This document shows positions 1 to 11,224 of a DNA stretch of 64,000 nucleotides, in pieces. The notes below the pieces were generated by a model. It was not told the origin of the DNA. It did not search any database and saw nothing but the letters and a program-made list of their open reading frames with translations. Position numbers and translations under genes: made by a program. Numbering within the stretch: the first letter of the stretch is position 1; every line of letters starts with the position of its first letter. The DNA is from Ashinkailepas kermadecensis (taxonomy: Eukaryota; Arthropoda; Thecostraca; Neolepadidae), in NCBI GenBank assembly GCA_034440615.1, contig JAOTOM010002275.1, positions 1-64,000 on the forward strand, written 5' to 3'.

Positions 1-560
1 ATTGAACCCGTACCTGATTGGCGACCAATTTCCCAGAATTGTATCTCGTCGGCGACCACCGAAAGGCTTTTTTGAGCCCTGCCCACGCGGTTACTACGCT
101 CCTCGGCACTGCACTCATTGTTGACAGGGGTGAATGCAGGAAAGGAGGAACTGGGGGCATGTGTTCCCCCCACAGAAAAGAGGCGCCCTCTGATCAGTAA
201 ACGACTCCAGAGAGGTTCGAGTGCAACCCCGCCAAATATATTTCGTTTAGCCAATGGCGCCCCTCTGATGAATAGGCGCCTCCTTGAGAGAAAAAGGCGC
301 CCTCTTGAAAGGAACACCCATCCCTGCAGTATGCTCCAGAGCACGCCCTCACCGCGTTCGAGGAATTTTCAGCCGAAGGCTTCAGGGTCTCCAGGGTCCA
401 AGGCCATCCATGGACTTTCGCAGCGGCACCCCCTCGGACGAGGACCCATCCATAAAGGAGCTTCCCGGATCCTTTTTGTTATTGGTTGGCTCGCGACGCA
501 CTTCATGCAATCTACTAATCGCACCGCTCACACTGTTTAGCCGGTGGGACGTGGGATTGG
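1..560. other. No gene seen; short GGCGCC-containing repeats
   Basis: Open reading frames here overlap on several frames and show no recognisable domain. Between about 170 and 315 a short motif built on GGCGCC and CTCTGATnA/CTCTTGA recurs three to four times in imperfect form, suggesting a decayed local tandem repeat. I see no splice-bounded coding segment. Confidence 0.4.
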
Positions 561-566
561 GAAATG

Positions 567-641
567 TCCGAGCGGTGCGAGCGCTGAACCCGGGACCTTT
601 GTATCCAAAGTTTATCGCTCTAACCACTCGGCCATCCCAGC
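567..641 (-). repeat. tRNA-like SINE head (Leu/Ser-type)
   Basis: Read on the minus strand, this segment has a pol III A box (TGGCCGAGTGG, plus-strand 624-634) and a degenerate B box (GGTTCAGCGCTC, 579-590) about 40 bases apart. The order and wording match the 5' half of a Leu/Ser-type tRNA. The acceptor ends do not pair well and the T arm is altered, so this is more likely the tRNA-derived head of a SINE than a working tRNA gene. The SINE body, if kept, would run toward lower coordinates; I cannot define its end. Confidence 0.6.
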
Positions 642-1092
642 ACCTACTTCCTGGATTCGCCCCGGATCATTGTTTAGTTGTTTATTCATCCTAAAAGTAA
701 AATGCTGGAATACAATATTTCGGTTTCGACGCGAAAGACAACTAATATTGCAGCGGTCTTCAAGACTTTACAGTTCTTCTCATCAACCAAAAAAAAGTTT
801 TCTGGTGTACTGGCGCACAGCCCGAAATGCCCATCTATTTATGGCTTTTCTGATATTCAGCATCACACCATGTGTTTTATGCTCCATATGTCGGGTTCAA
901 AATAGCCAATGCCCCTCCCTCCTACATGACTAGTGGTCAATATTCACTCCACCTCTCATTGACTGCGTTATTTTCTCATTTCGGTGGCTGAAAAAAATTA
1001 GCTGTGGCGAGTCAAGTCCTCCTTTATTACACATCACAGAGCAGGCAAAAAGCAATCCTATGCACTTTCACTTTGAACACACCTTCTGATGA
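642..1092. other. No gene seen
   Basis: Mixed-composition sequence without a recognisable coding segment or repeat; the overlapping short ORFs are not supported by any motif. Confidence 0.4.
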
Positions 1093-1350
1093 GGCCACCT
1101 AAACCTGACGAAAGTCACTGGATCATTACTTGATGCTATATTTGGAGAAGGGCAGACAGACAGCTCTTCTCTCGACGAAACGGTTGACTGCTGAGGAGGC
1201 AACCTAAGCCTGACGGAAGTCAATGGATCTTTACTTGATGGTACATTTGGAGAAGGGCGGGGGCAGACAGCTCTTCTCTCGACGAAGCAGTGGACTGCTG
1301 ATGAAGTGACCTAAGCGTGACGGAAGTCGCCTGCTCATTACTTGATGAAC
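1093..1350. repeat. Tandem repeat, ~106-bp unit, about 2.4 copies
   Basis: The segment CCTAAnCnTGACG...GGAGAAGGGC...CTCTTCTCTCGACGAA recurs with starts at 1098, 1203 and 1310, giving spacings of 105 and 107 bp. The first two units are nearly complete and the third breaks off at about 1350. Units differ by scattered substitutions and by a short indel in the GGGCAGACAG stretch, so the array is old. Confidence 0.8.
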
Positions 1351-1560
1351 GCCGTTTTAACCAACCAGAGTGTGAAGACGCGGATGCTGCAGCAGGTAGG
1401 GGTACTACAGGTATTTGAACGGAACACTCGAAGTAGTATGACATGGGTACATAGTCAAGATCGATGTCGGAGTCATTAATATCGTCAAAATCATCGTTTA
1501 CCTTTCCGGATCGCCAATCGCCGCCCCATCATCAGAAACAACGCAAGAATAATTAAGCAC

Positions 1561-1577
1561 TGTCTGTCTGTATGTCC

Positions 1578-1609
<32 letters not shown>

Positions 1610-1735
1610 CCCTCTGTATCTCTTTATCTCTCCCTCTGTATCTCTGGTCTCTGCATCTCTGGTCTCTGGATCTCTGGTCTCGGTCTCTCTGTCTCGGTTT
1701 TTCTGTCTCGGTTTCACTGTCTCTCTGTCTCTACA
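1561..1735. repeat. TCTG/TCTC compound microsatellite
   Basis: A run of TCTG tetranucleotides (1561-1612) passes into degenerate TCTCTG(G/T)ATCTCT hexamer-like repeats to about 1735. ORFs on both strands here are low-complexity artefacts. Confidence 0.85.
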
Positions 1736-2606
1736 CCAATCGCTGAACACCACGAGTGTCCCGACAAAACAGGATGCACCCAGCAGGGTCGATGAAGGCA
1801 ATATACTGTCTAGCCCACAAGAGACTGTTCATTAATATTGCCGCCCGGCATGGCTGGAGGAAAGGCAGGGAAATTGCCAGGCGAGTGTCCGGAGCTTAGT
1901 CTATTTACGGCACGCGAGACGCTACGGGTTTCAGAGCCCAATGACAAAACCAATCATTCGGGATGCATCTTGCTCCAATTACCCTTGTCAACACAAGCAT
2001 GCATGCAAAAGTGCACGTCGATCCGACAAAATTTAGAGGTGGCGACAAAAATAGTATTTTTGCTACCGTAGCTAAAGGGGTTTAAATATAAGGTTCATGG
2101 TCCCGTCGCATCTTTTTGTTTTAAAAAAGACAGCTGCGCAAACGATGTTAGCACATTATGTTCATCGAAGTTTCGTCAGTTTTTTAAGAACCTGTGAGTG
2201 CTGTACGACTTCATTTGTTAAGGTATCCGCTGGATTTTAGACCCTCGTTTTAGGTAGTGACAACGTACACTGCATGGCAAAAAGTGTGCATAACGGTCAT
2301 GGAACAGCTTAACAGCTTCATGGAACAGTTTCATGGAACAGCTCATAGTGAAACAGCTATAATTTCTGTTATGGGTATAAAGGGTGTAGCCAAAGATGTT
2401 AAAATGGTACGGGTCATTTGTCGCGCCATCGGGTCTCCTGAACGGCGACAATCAACGGTTTATTTTAGATAATATATTCCTTGAGTTCTGCCCAATGGGA
2501 TATGAGAGACCTCGTATGCCATCGGAGCAAGAAGGCAGTGGTGGGTGGCTGCATTAATGATGGCAATCACTCACGCGCAGCCGCATGTGTGGCAGGGATG
2601 GTGTGG
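1736..2606. other. No gene seen
   Basis: No recognisable domain, splice-bounded exon or clear repeat. There is a short local repetition of TCATGGAACAG between 2298 and 2340. Confidence 0.4.
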
Positions 2607-2639
2607 CAGAGTCGTCTGATTCGTAATCAGACGACTCTG
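2607..2639. repeat. Perfect 15-bp inverted repeat with 3-nt loop
   Basis: The arms 2607-2621 (CAGAGTCGTCTGATT) and 2625-2639 are exact reverse complements around the loop CGT. The pairing stops abruptly at both ends. It is too long to expect by chance at one site, and may be a foldback microinsertion or the centre of a small palindromic element. Confidence 0.8.
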
Positions 2640-2800
2640 GTGTGCATGGTGCTCGTGGTCCCTGGGGGGGGGAGGGAGAGTCCGGGCAGAGCGACTGAGG
2701 GTCTGGGCTAGCATGGGAGGCCAGGGAGGGGGAGAGGGAGGGAGAAGGACGGCCCTGAAGTGGTGGTGAGGGAGAGGCCCGAGCCCGAGAGGGCGCGACG
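2640..2800. repeat. G-rich tract with several G-runs
   Basis: The plus strand carries repeated GGGG and GGGAGGG runs (for example 2664-2680 and 2720-2750). This favours G-quadruplex formation on paper. No coding meaning is apparent. Confidence 0.5.
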
Positions 2801-3969
2801 CGGGGGCTGCTAACGTTCTCGACAAGATTGCCACCGTGGAGTTGCGCGTTATCGGGTCAATCTGCTACCCTCCATGGACGGTAAGAGGGTACTTTTTTGC
2901 ATCTCTGTACCTATGACCTCCACCATTCCTTGTGCATCGCAACGAAGTACGTAGCCCCGCGATATGGCTTCCTACTCTACCGCGTTCTCTCTACCTGACC
3001 CGGTGCCCGGGTGCCCGCGTCGGCCGGCGGAGCGGCGCGCCGGCCCGCGACCGTTGCCGTGGCACGCGAGCCGCCATGCCGAATCCCCGGTATGTGATGA
3101 TGCCCAACGTGCCAGGGCGGATATCTCAGACTACACCAAGCCAGAAGTTTTGTTTTTGTTTACGACATTGCCGCCGTTTGTGTTGGGCGGGGGAGGGGAT
3201 GGCTGGTTCGGAACTTCGGAACAGTATACAGCTGACGCCTGAGTCTGATGGACAACCAGTTGTGGAACTCCCGTCAGAGGCGTCGTCGCTTCCGGATTTG
3301 GAACAACCGTGTACCCCGTCCACTTCGACGGAGGTCTATTAGAGTAAGAATTCCTGCGGATCGGCTCCGATACATTTAGCGGTTGGTGTATTCATTTCGG
3401 TCATCGTGGATCGTACTGTCAATGTGATTACAGGATGAGGCGAGCCGAAGCTGGTTGAAGATCTGGGAGAAATTATGCACGCTGTCACTGACGAGTTGAT
3501 GCTGATGAGCTCGTGACGTTGTAGTTTGGAATCTGGCAGGGTTCGCTGTGACTTCGGCTGCAGGGTCGCGATTAACACAATTGATCGTTTTCACAGCTGG
3601 AGCAGCTCGAACAGCCAGTGTCGGGTAGCCACTGATACACAGTCCAGTGGCGTGAGTGTGGCGAAACCCGGTCACTAATTCAAATCATATTCTGGATCCC
3701 AGGGCCTGCCGGACGAGGGCGCCCGACCAACGAAAGGAGGGAGGAACGTAAGGAGTCTGTGGCGTGCCTGCCTCCGCCAGTGTCCGGCGGTGCGCCGCGG
3801 GGTGACCGAGCGCGAGGGCAGCAGCGGCGTGGGCGGGGCCAGCGGTGCGGCGGGCGCCGCTTGTGCGTGCGTACGGTTTGCTGAGTGTGCCTCTGCGGCG
3901 GGTCGCCCGGGGCCATCCGGAGGTGACGTCGGGCCACCTTGGCGACGGAGCCGGAGGTCGAGCTCTGGA
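2801..3969. other. No confirmed gene; possible leader/internal part of an LTR element (minus)
   Basis: This CpG-rich stretch contains open frames on both strands, including a minus-strand frame rich in Arg, Pro and Ala between 3685 and 4101. It lies just 3' (minus sense) of the possible LTR and primer binding site at 3970-4160, so it could be the leader and gag start of a decayed LTR element. I recognise no capsid, protease or RT motif and assign no protein. Confidence 0.25.
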
Positions 3970-3985
3970 CGCGATGGCGCCAGGT

Positions 3986-4160
3986 TGTGGGTGCGGCGCT
4001 GTCCGGGAGTGACCGGGCCGACAACGTTGGAGATTGTACCGTCGAATACAGGAATTGAAGTATGAGACGTGGGTCCGCAAGTGAGCAGTGACTCGGAGCA
4101 TACACGCGGAGTTTACATATATAGAAGTTGAATAAACACTCGATCGTAATTTCTCCTACA
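3986..4160 (-). mobile_element. Possible solo or 5' LTR with adjacent primer binding site
   Basis: Read on the minus strand, the segment starts TGTAGGAG at 4160, has a TATATA motif 35-45 bases in, and ends in CA at 3986. Three bases later comes TGGCGCC (3976-3982), which matches the CCA-end complement used as a primer binding site by many LTR retrotransposons. The 175-bp length is short but possible. I found no second LTR copy in the window and no pol gene, so this is suggestive only. Confidence 0.3.
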
Positions 4161-5050
4161 CCCCACCCTGCAACAAGCTTATGCTTGGCTAGATGAAGTT
4201 GTGGGAGGAGCCCAAGTAAAAATGCATTTCAGATTAGAGGGGCACTCCTGGTCACCTAACCTTGGGTTGCGGACCTTTAAAAAATTGTTTAATGGAAAGA
4301 AGAAAATTAATGGAGTTGTTTATATACTGTTCAAGTGGAACAGCTTTATGACAGAATGCCAGTTATGGTAAGAGACGTGCTAATGTACGCATCGGGTTTT
4401 CAGGAATGGTGTGGTGTATAAACAATATGGCCACTCCATGTCAAATCCGTCAGTAAGAGCAATTTTACACATCGCCATCTCGGATGTGAATGAAGTTGCA
4501 TGCAGACTGGCGTGTCTGCTAGTATGGCAGACAGATTGATGAAGTGCACCGTGCACACAGAGTGGTGTGAAAAGGCATGCCAACCCCTGCAGGAAAACCT
4601 GCACCGAGCGCACCTACCCTCGGGAGAAAGCACACCAAACACAGTGCACAAAAACGACCACTCACCAGTTTGACTATTGTAGTCACACATGCAAGCACAG
4701 CTGTCAAAATACTGCAATGTACAGGAGCGTTGTTTTATATACTTTTGAAGGGGCAAGTGCCGCTCAATTTTGGCTTTGCCTCCCCTCCCCAATAATGTCA
4801 ACTTCCAACATGGTACCCTGAGGTACGCCCACAGTCCATTTGACCCTCCCATTACCTCCATGTATTATGACCCCCAATGCATTTCAGAAGTCAATGCCAA
4901 TGCAATGCAATCAAAACAGATCAGTTTTAAACTGTAATGTGCAATATAATGTAATGTAAATTTTCTTATCGGTTCATTTTGGAGTGCTTTAGGTGTGACA
5001 AACTGTTTAGTTCATTAGTATTTATTGACAATATTATTTTGGTGTTTCAG
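4161..5050. other. No gene seen; upstream of a possible exon
   Basis: No recognisable domain. The last 30 bases (5020-5050) are T-rich and end in TTTCAG, forming the possible splice acceptor used by the exon at 5051. A short AATGC-rich patch lies at 4880-4910. Confidence 0.4.
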
Positions 5051-5323
5051 TGCTTCTGGAAATCCTGGCCAGCAGCGCAGCACATTGGAGACAGTCTTGT
5101 TCACCAGCCTGAAGATGACGCTCTACTTATACCCAAGGATACCGATGCTGGTCCCAGTTCCAGCTGCCCATCACCAACAAAGGGTGACATGAAGAAACAG
5201 TTGAAGCTACTTCGGCAGGAGCTCAGTAAGTCTCAGGCTGCAGTAATCATGGCAAGGGGAACTGTTGCGAGGGAGATGGAGAACATGCTCAAAGTTATCA
5301 CAAAGTCAGATGAGCTATTTTGA
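5051..5323 (+). CDS. Possible terminal coding exon, unknown protein with C-terminal coiled coil
   Basis: A strong acceptor (TTTTGGTGTTTCAG) is followed in phase 0 by a 90-residue open frame ending at TGA 5321-5323. The peptide has an acidic, Pro/Ser-rich front part and a C-terminal heptad-like stretch (KKQLKLLRQELSKSQ, then AREMENMLKVI) that would form a coiled coil. The third-base pattern looks coding, unlike nearby sequence. I do not recognise the family. It lies 330 bp upstream of P-like transposase remains, and THAP-type transposases can carry coiled coils, so it could belong to that element rather than to a host gene. No clear AATAAA follows. Confidence 0.4.
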   Translation, partial: CFWKSWPAAQHIGDSLVHQPEDDALLIPKDTDAGPSSSCPSPTKGDMKKQLKLLRQELSKSQAAVIMARGTVAREMENMLKVITKSDELF

Positions 5324-5536
5324 ACCACATGTATTGACAATAGCCAAAAACACTTGTGTAACAGCCAACATATGGATATGCGTACCGTGCAATGTAGTCT
5401 GCTCTAAGTTAACTTATATTGTTCGACCACATGCATTTATGCAATCATGCACATGCACCTGAATGTATGTAGTAGAGATAGCTGAGCTGAACTGAACTGA
5501 TCTTCATTGAGCATGTTCCAATTCACCATAATGCAT

Positions 5537-5559
5537 GCTCTCTCTCTCTCTCTCTCTCC

Positions 5560-5614
<55 letters not shown>

Positions 5615-5625
5615 TCTGTCTCTCT
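5537..5625. repeat. (CT)n microsatellite
   Basis: An almost uninterrupted CT run with a few CCCTCTGTC interruptions. Ser/Leu-repeat ORFs across it are artefacts. Confidence 0.95.
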
Positions 5626-5644
5626 GCCTAAGCCTCTTCATAGT

Positions 5645-6625
5645 TCGCATCATGATGTTTTATTTGGTGGAGGGATTCAGCTTTTTGCTGACGTCTCGGT
5701 TAAACCAGAACGCTCTGGAGAGTTTCTTCTCCACGCTGCGCTCACGGTTCGGCACGAACACCAGCCCGTCACCGGTCGAACTGCTGCATCGTGCCCGTCT
5801 GCTGCTGATCGGCGCCGCCCCGGCAGCTTCAAGCCAGGCGCCGGTGCGACCCGAGACCGGGCCGTCAGCCGATTTCCTGAGCTTGGCTTTTCGACCGGCC
5901 CAGCGGTACTAGACGAGGGGCGTCGAGCGGCAGCGCAGAAGATGACCTGCGGTGCTTCAGCAGCAGCTGTGGCTCGACCCCGGAGAGGACAGAGCCGGTC
6001 GGAGAACTGGACGGTGGATCGAAGATCGTCGACCTGCAACAGCTGGGTGTGCAGGAGACGGTCGCGACAGAGCTGTCTGAAGGCGAGCAGCAGGCTGCTC
6101 GATACGCCATGGTATATGTCGCCGGTTACCTCGACGGCACGTGCGCGAAGAGGAACCACGACTCTCGGGCTCCATCTGGACCGCCAAGAGCCAGTGCAGA
6201 AGTGGTGCCGGTAGCAGCCGAGTGGATCAGGCTGCTGAGTCGTGGACTGCACATTCCGTCCGCCCAGTGGAGGGAGGGCTTCGACAAGTTCGACGTCGTG
6301 TTTTGCGCCCTGTATGCTGACAAGGGAGTGCTGTGTCGGACCCTTGAATAGGCGAAGGACAATCTTAGTCGTACTCCTGAGGTTACCAAGGGCCTGGCTC
6401 AGTTGCTGCAGGAGAGGTGGCCTAGTGTCAGCACTAAGCCCTTGGCGCTCTACAGACGACTGCGAACTAGCATTCGGATGCGCCACGTCGCAGCTGTGCG
6501 GCGCACAGACCATGCGGTCGCGCCAGCTGACGCGGCGCGCAGAACAGCTGAGAAGCGCGCGCAGAACACTGAGATGCCCTCTGTGACTGACGCCGTCAAG
6601 ACGCCAGAAACCCGACGGAGTTTTG
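5645..6625 (+). pseudogene. P-element-like (THAP9-type) transposase remnant, C-terminal part
   Basis: Translated pieces in more than one frame resemble the C-terminal part of P-element/THAP9 transposases. The first is EGFSFLLTSRLNQNALESFF at about 5668-5730, matching the family's conserved LTxxLNQDxLExFFxxIR region. The second is an AMVYVAGYL segment at about 6102-6131 (the YVAGY motif), followed by a PSAQWREGF...DVVFCALY stretch near 6258-6325. An in-frame stop at 6349-6351 and frame changes near 5910 and 6040 break it. The N-terminal THAP domain and RNase H-like catalytic core are absent; the CT microsatellite abuts the 5' side. It would have acted in cut-and-paste DNA transposition. I saw no terminal inverted repeats. 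Confidence 0.6.
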
Positions 6626-7234
6626 TAAAGCGCCGAGCGGAGCATCTACCCGCACCACTGTACACGTGCAATTACATATTGTGCGGACCACACGGTCTCT
6701 CCCCAGTGCTATGTTTATATATTGTATGCATCCGTCAGGCAAGCTCTCTTTCGTCGTTTCGGTCCTGTTGATTTTGATCCATCCAGATGTACTAGCTCGC
6801 GTGGAATTTCAAACACGCATAATCTTGTGCTTTCTGATCCGCGTTGGGTTACCACCGAGTTCGTTTTTGTCGAGTCCGATTGTAGATTTATGGTTTTCGT
6901 CGTGCTACTTAATTTATCTGCTGTTACGACTCACCACATCTGCTAGGGGGTCGACTCAGTTCTGTTACGGTGCCGCTGCGTAATAATTAGCCATTCCGAT
7001 CCTCCACAGATCTTTGTTGCCAACTGTCATATAATTATGCTCTGAAACTACGCTATGGGCTGAGTAATGTAAACTAACTACCCTCGCTACATAACGGGCG
7101 TAGTAATCATACATTTACTTTGACACTTATATAATAATTGCAAAAAAGGAAGGTACGATTATCTGCTTCAGATCTGCATCAGTGGCAATACAAGTTTAAA
7201 ATGTCAAGGACGTGTTATGAACGTCATTATGTTA
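6626..7234. other. No gene seen
   Basis: AT-rich sequence with no recognisable domain or repeat. Confidence 0.4.
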
Positions 7235-7500
7235 TTAGCTGGCAGCTCAGTCGGTTGGAGCGACGGCTTGTATTGATCTCTCCTGTCCCGGCAAGGTAGG
7301 GTTCGAGTCGCTTCACTCGCTCGCATAGCCCCCGGCTGGGAAGGTGCGTTGGCAACATCCCGATAAGGCCGTGGACGAGGCATCGACGTGGCCGTATCGA
7401 TGCATTGGTGCCACGCTAAACATTTGTAAAAAGGCTGCTGTTGAGCTTCAATTCCCTGATTGGGTGGCGGGGTCATGGTTCACGCCAGTTCTGCTTGTCA
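7235..7500 (+). repeat. tRNA-derived SINE, copy 1 of family A
   Basis: An A box (GGCAGCTCAGTCGGTTGG, about 7240-7257) and B box (GGTTCGAGTCG, 7300-7310) mark a tRNA-derived head. The body then carries CCCCCGGCTGGGAAGGTGCG, ATAAGGCCGTGGACGAGG, TTGGTGCCACGCTAAAC and a GGGTGGCGGGGTCATGGTTC end. All of these blocks recur in the same order at 26730-26995 on the other strand, which shows they belong to one dispersed family. No clean target-site duplication was seen. Confidence 0.8.
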
Positions 7501-8080
7501 TAGGACTCTGGCCATAGGACTATAATACTTGCGTATTCAATATTTGCACATGCATACAGTCGTCAAGTCATAAACGTATCTTTAAATGCCTTCACAGATT
7601 GTTGTACTATCACGGCTGCACACGGATGTTGATTTGTGAAAATTATTGAAGGGGGGGAGGGGTAAAATACATGAAGGCAACGATCATGCCTAATTGGAAT
7701 GGGGGCACACCCAATGGGTCCCATGTTAAATGTTGAAATTATTGGGGAAAGCCAACATTGATGGTCACATAGCCCCTCAAAAGCATACAGAACAACACCA
7801 CTGCTGCAGCATGCCGCTTGTATGAACGGACTAGGGCATGGAAATAATGTGTGTGCTTTAAAGCCTGGTTCAAATAAAATAGCGGCTAACTACATTTATT
7901 TATTTCGCGACTGTATCAAGAGAAGACTTTTGAACAATAATCAAGTGGTTTCCAGTCTCTACCTTTTGTTTTAGTTCAATTTATTTTGTGGCACTCCACC
8001 TCACGCATCTCGTGCTTAGGAAATGGGAGCTTTTCAAGGTCATTTGTGTTTACGCTTCGGACGCTCCGGCAGCTAGTCAG
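7501..8080. other. No gene seen
   Basis: No coding motif. CATAGGACT is repeated in the first 25 bases, just after the SINE end. Confidence 0.4.
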
Positions 8081-8084
8081 CTGA

Positions 8085-8402
8085 CGTTATTGTCCAGCCT
8101 ACCTCGATAGGTCTTGGGCGGGCACTCCAAAACTGCTTGGCAACCGCTGACGTCACAAGGGCTGAGCTGTTCGCACGTCACCCAGAACAATAAATGGACG
8201 GAACATGGGGAAGGAGATGTGCTCTAGTTCACTCAAATGAAAACAAAATATTGATACTTGTAGGTTACTTCATGTTATAATTCGAGTTTATTAGGCCCCT
8301 CAGCGTCCTCACCAAGAGACAGCCGCTGATTGGTGTGACGTCACGTGTCGGACAGCGGCCGCTCGGTGCCGTTACGGCGCTCTGTTTACTCGCGCTGTTT
8401 GG
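8085..8402 (+). promoter_or_regulatory. Possible promoter with CRE and CCAAT motifs and a splice donor
   Basis: Two palindromic CRE sites (TGACGTCA) lie near 8149 and 8335. The second sits next to an inverted CCAAT box (GATTGG, about 8328) and overlaps a CACGTG E-box. The following 60 bases are CpG-rich, and GTGAGT at about 8401 is a perfect 5' splice site. Together these look like a promoter plus short non-coding first exon on the plus strand. No downstream coding exon was found, so the promoter could belong to a distant gene or be chance. Confidence 0.3.
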
Positions 8403-11220
8403 TGAGTTATTGCAAATATTAGGCTGCATTTTAGAAGTATTTTGCCCATAAATGCAGCAAGACGAAGTAGGAACCCTCACGAGGCATCAACAGGAACCTC
8501 AGCGAGGCATCATGGCAGTTGGTGTTTTGCGTCTGTGCACCGACTCCAGGAAAATGTGTGTAACCATGTTTTGCCATATGCACCAGAGTGAATAATATGA
8601 TGGAACGACGCCCACTGCGGCTATCCCATACTTAACAACGCTAGGTATTGCTGCGGAGACCACTTTAACGCAAGTTCTTATGGCGTGACCAAAAATCTCA
8701 CCGTATTGTACTGCCCATATACTGTATCTACATATCGACATGAGCAACGCCAAAGGGTCACAATACGTCACGCTGGAAAGAATCAAAATAGGACATTGCC
8801 GCAGACATAGCCGTCATAATGCAAATTCCCAGGGGGTCTTGTAGGTAGCTAAGGTGGCAAGTGACTGCTAAATGGATTATACATCCTGCTAGAAACAGTT
8901 TTGCGTACTTTTATGTTGACGTTCTTATGGAAGAAGTTTGAAGGTTGTATTTCGGTTTCCTTTACTGAAAATTATTTTGGTACATTTCCCACTGCAATCA
9001 AACTTCAGGATGATGAACTCCGCAAACTACCTATCCAGCACAGAAGATATAGTTTTTCGCACTGGGAAATATGGACGAATACAAATACGAAAGGTTACCT
9101 AAAAGTCAGGTGACATTGGAGTAGGCTTAGAGTATTCTTCGTATGCCGTACCGGTCAAATTACGAGCGACTTTTATTCACGCCGTTCGGAAATGTCTCGC
9201 CCAGAATAAAAAAGAACTACTACTCGGCGGGTAGCCAGCTAGCGCACAATGGCCGGCTTAACTGGGCCAGACTGAAATACTTTCACATCTGTCAACAAAC
9301 TAGTCGCATAGAGAATGAGGCCTGAGTAGATTTAGTGAGGTATTGAGAAGAAACAGTTAGTAAAAGTTAGTGCGTATATATATATATTGGTAAATGTTGA
9401 GGAAAAACACAACCGCAGAAACATACCCAAAGTAAAATGCATTGAAGAGTTGTATGCAAGGCACACGCTTCCACAGAAAGAGAGCGCATTAAATATGTGC
9501 TGGACATTTCCATACAGCATGTCTGCACATTTATGGTTAGCACACTGATTTGCATTCAGCAAGGCGCAGCATGCATTGCGGTGGAATATATTCATACGTG
9601 ATTTCAGACAGGCAAATAATTATGTAAAGCCAGGGTTTCGTAAATTATCTAGCAATGTGCCGCTCCTTCCTCTCACTGGGCTGGGAGGCACGGAGGTACA
9701 GCACATCGAAGGACATTTAGTCACGCACATCGCAATGCTACACTACTAACAACCACCGATACCGATTCTGTTCTGGACGATCCGATTCACCTTCCGCTCC
9801 TTCAAATTAATTTGAGTCTTCGCAAACCTTGTCCGGTGTTAAGACAAGCATGATCGCTTTCGAGCTTGGAGCATGATACATAATTTCCGCGACTTCTCAA
9901 CCCACTGCCCATCTACATTCAGATTTGTGGACTGGGATAGGCACCACTATGATGGTATCTGACCGTTGCATTGGTACGGTTAGCGAATGAAACTTGGAAT
10001 ATCCATTCAGATTGGAAAAAAATATACTTCAACTTTTTCAACTACAATTTCTCAAATATTGGTCTGCTGCTGTCCGCTGCCACAACACCAACGATAAAAT
10101 TGTATCTTTGTGAGCTGAAGCATGTCTGCAGTGACACCACGTTATATTTCAAGAGCCGCCTCAAGGCCGTGTTTGTTACACACGCATGCACGCTACATTT
10201 CAAGGCAACATGAGTGGTATCGTTGTCTGACGGAAGGGCACGAACGTATTGATTGCAGGAATACAACATAAAGCAAACTCACCTAGCTTGAGCACATTCG
10301 AACATCAGTTAAGCCTTGGACCCAGTGAAATGAGCATTCATTCAATCCATACAATAAAGCGAGTGATACGCGCCAACTCGATCAACTGGTGAGCATTGAC
10401 CAGAACAGTGTCACTGCCTAACTAACAAACTGAACGTAAACAGTGCTGCATCAAACTCGCCCCAGAATGTAGTATTTCTCCAGGACGGGGTACAATTATT
10501 CCATGTTAGTGGTAAAAATATAACGATTGGCTATGGTTCAACAATCTACGGTCGGAAAATTGATATTCATTCGGTCAGCAGCGGGGGAAGATAGGACGTG
10601 CACCGGTATACGATCTGCCAAGTGCGCCAATAGTGCTGAACAATATTGTATCCTTCGGGATGTAATATGCGGCATGTGGGGTACAGTTAATTTTTTCCGT
10701 AGCGACCCTCGTCCTCGTGATCTATTGTCAGAATATCTACTAACAGAGCACATGTGCACAAACCGGGGCACTACCACCTCCATAACCCTGACCGCTTCTC
10801 AAAGGTCACTTCTTGATACTATATGACATAAATGAACTGGTCTATCTGATTTGAGACCTGTATGCTGCCTCCCTAGCGTACTTTTCACGCCTTCCTCACG
10901 TGCATTTGTATTCACTGAATAGCTTTGGAATCGCAACAGGGCTGGCGTATGTTGCTAAGCTTAGACACGAACAAAATGTGTGCTCAACATTAGCTATTGG
11001 AGATCTTCCCCGCCTTTAAACAGAAATAGTGAAATACAGTGAAGTCTTATGAGACAACGAGATGTAAGAAATTTGTTCAAATTCGGTAGTGATCTTCACC
11101 ACAACACCAATTTACATCTCTGCTTGACATGGCAAGTAGTATCCATACGTACACTTCGAAATACGTGAGACTTGGCATATCTTCAATAAGGGTACCTTTC
11201 CTCCTCGCACAACCTTTCAG
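8403..11220. other. No gene seen
   Basis: Short open frames on both strands (for example 8499-8786 minus, 9143-9325 plus, 10527-10826 plus) have no recognisable domain, no convincing splice borders and no repeat match elsewhere in the window. A short TA run lies at 9375-9387. Confidence 0.4.
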
Positions 11221-11224
11221 TCGA

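Noticed and set aside
5677..6645. 322-codon minus-strand open frame opposite the transposase remnant
   Set aside because: The plus strand carries recognisable P-type transposase motifs; the minus frame is a GC-rich shadow with no domain.
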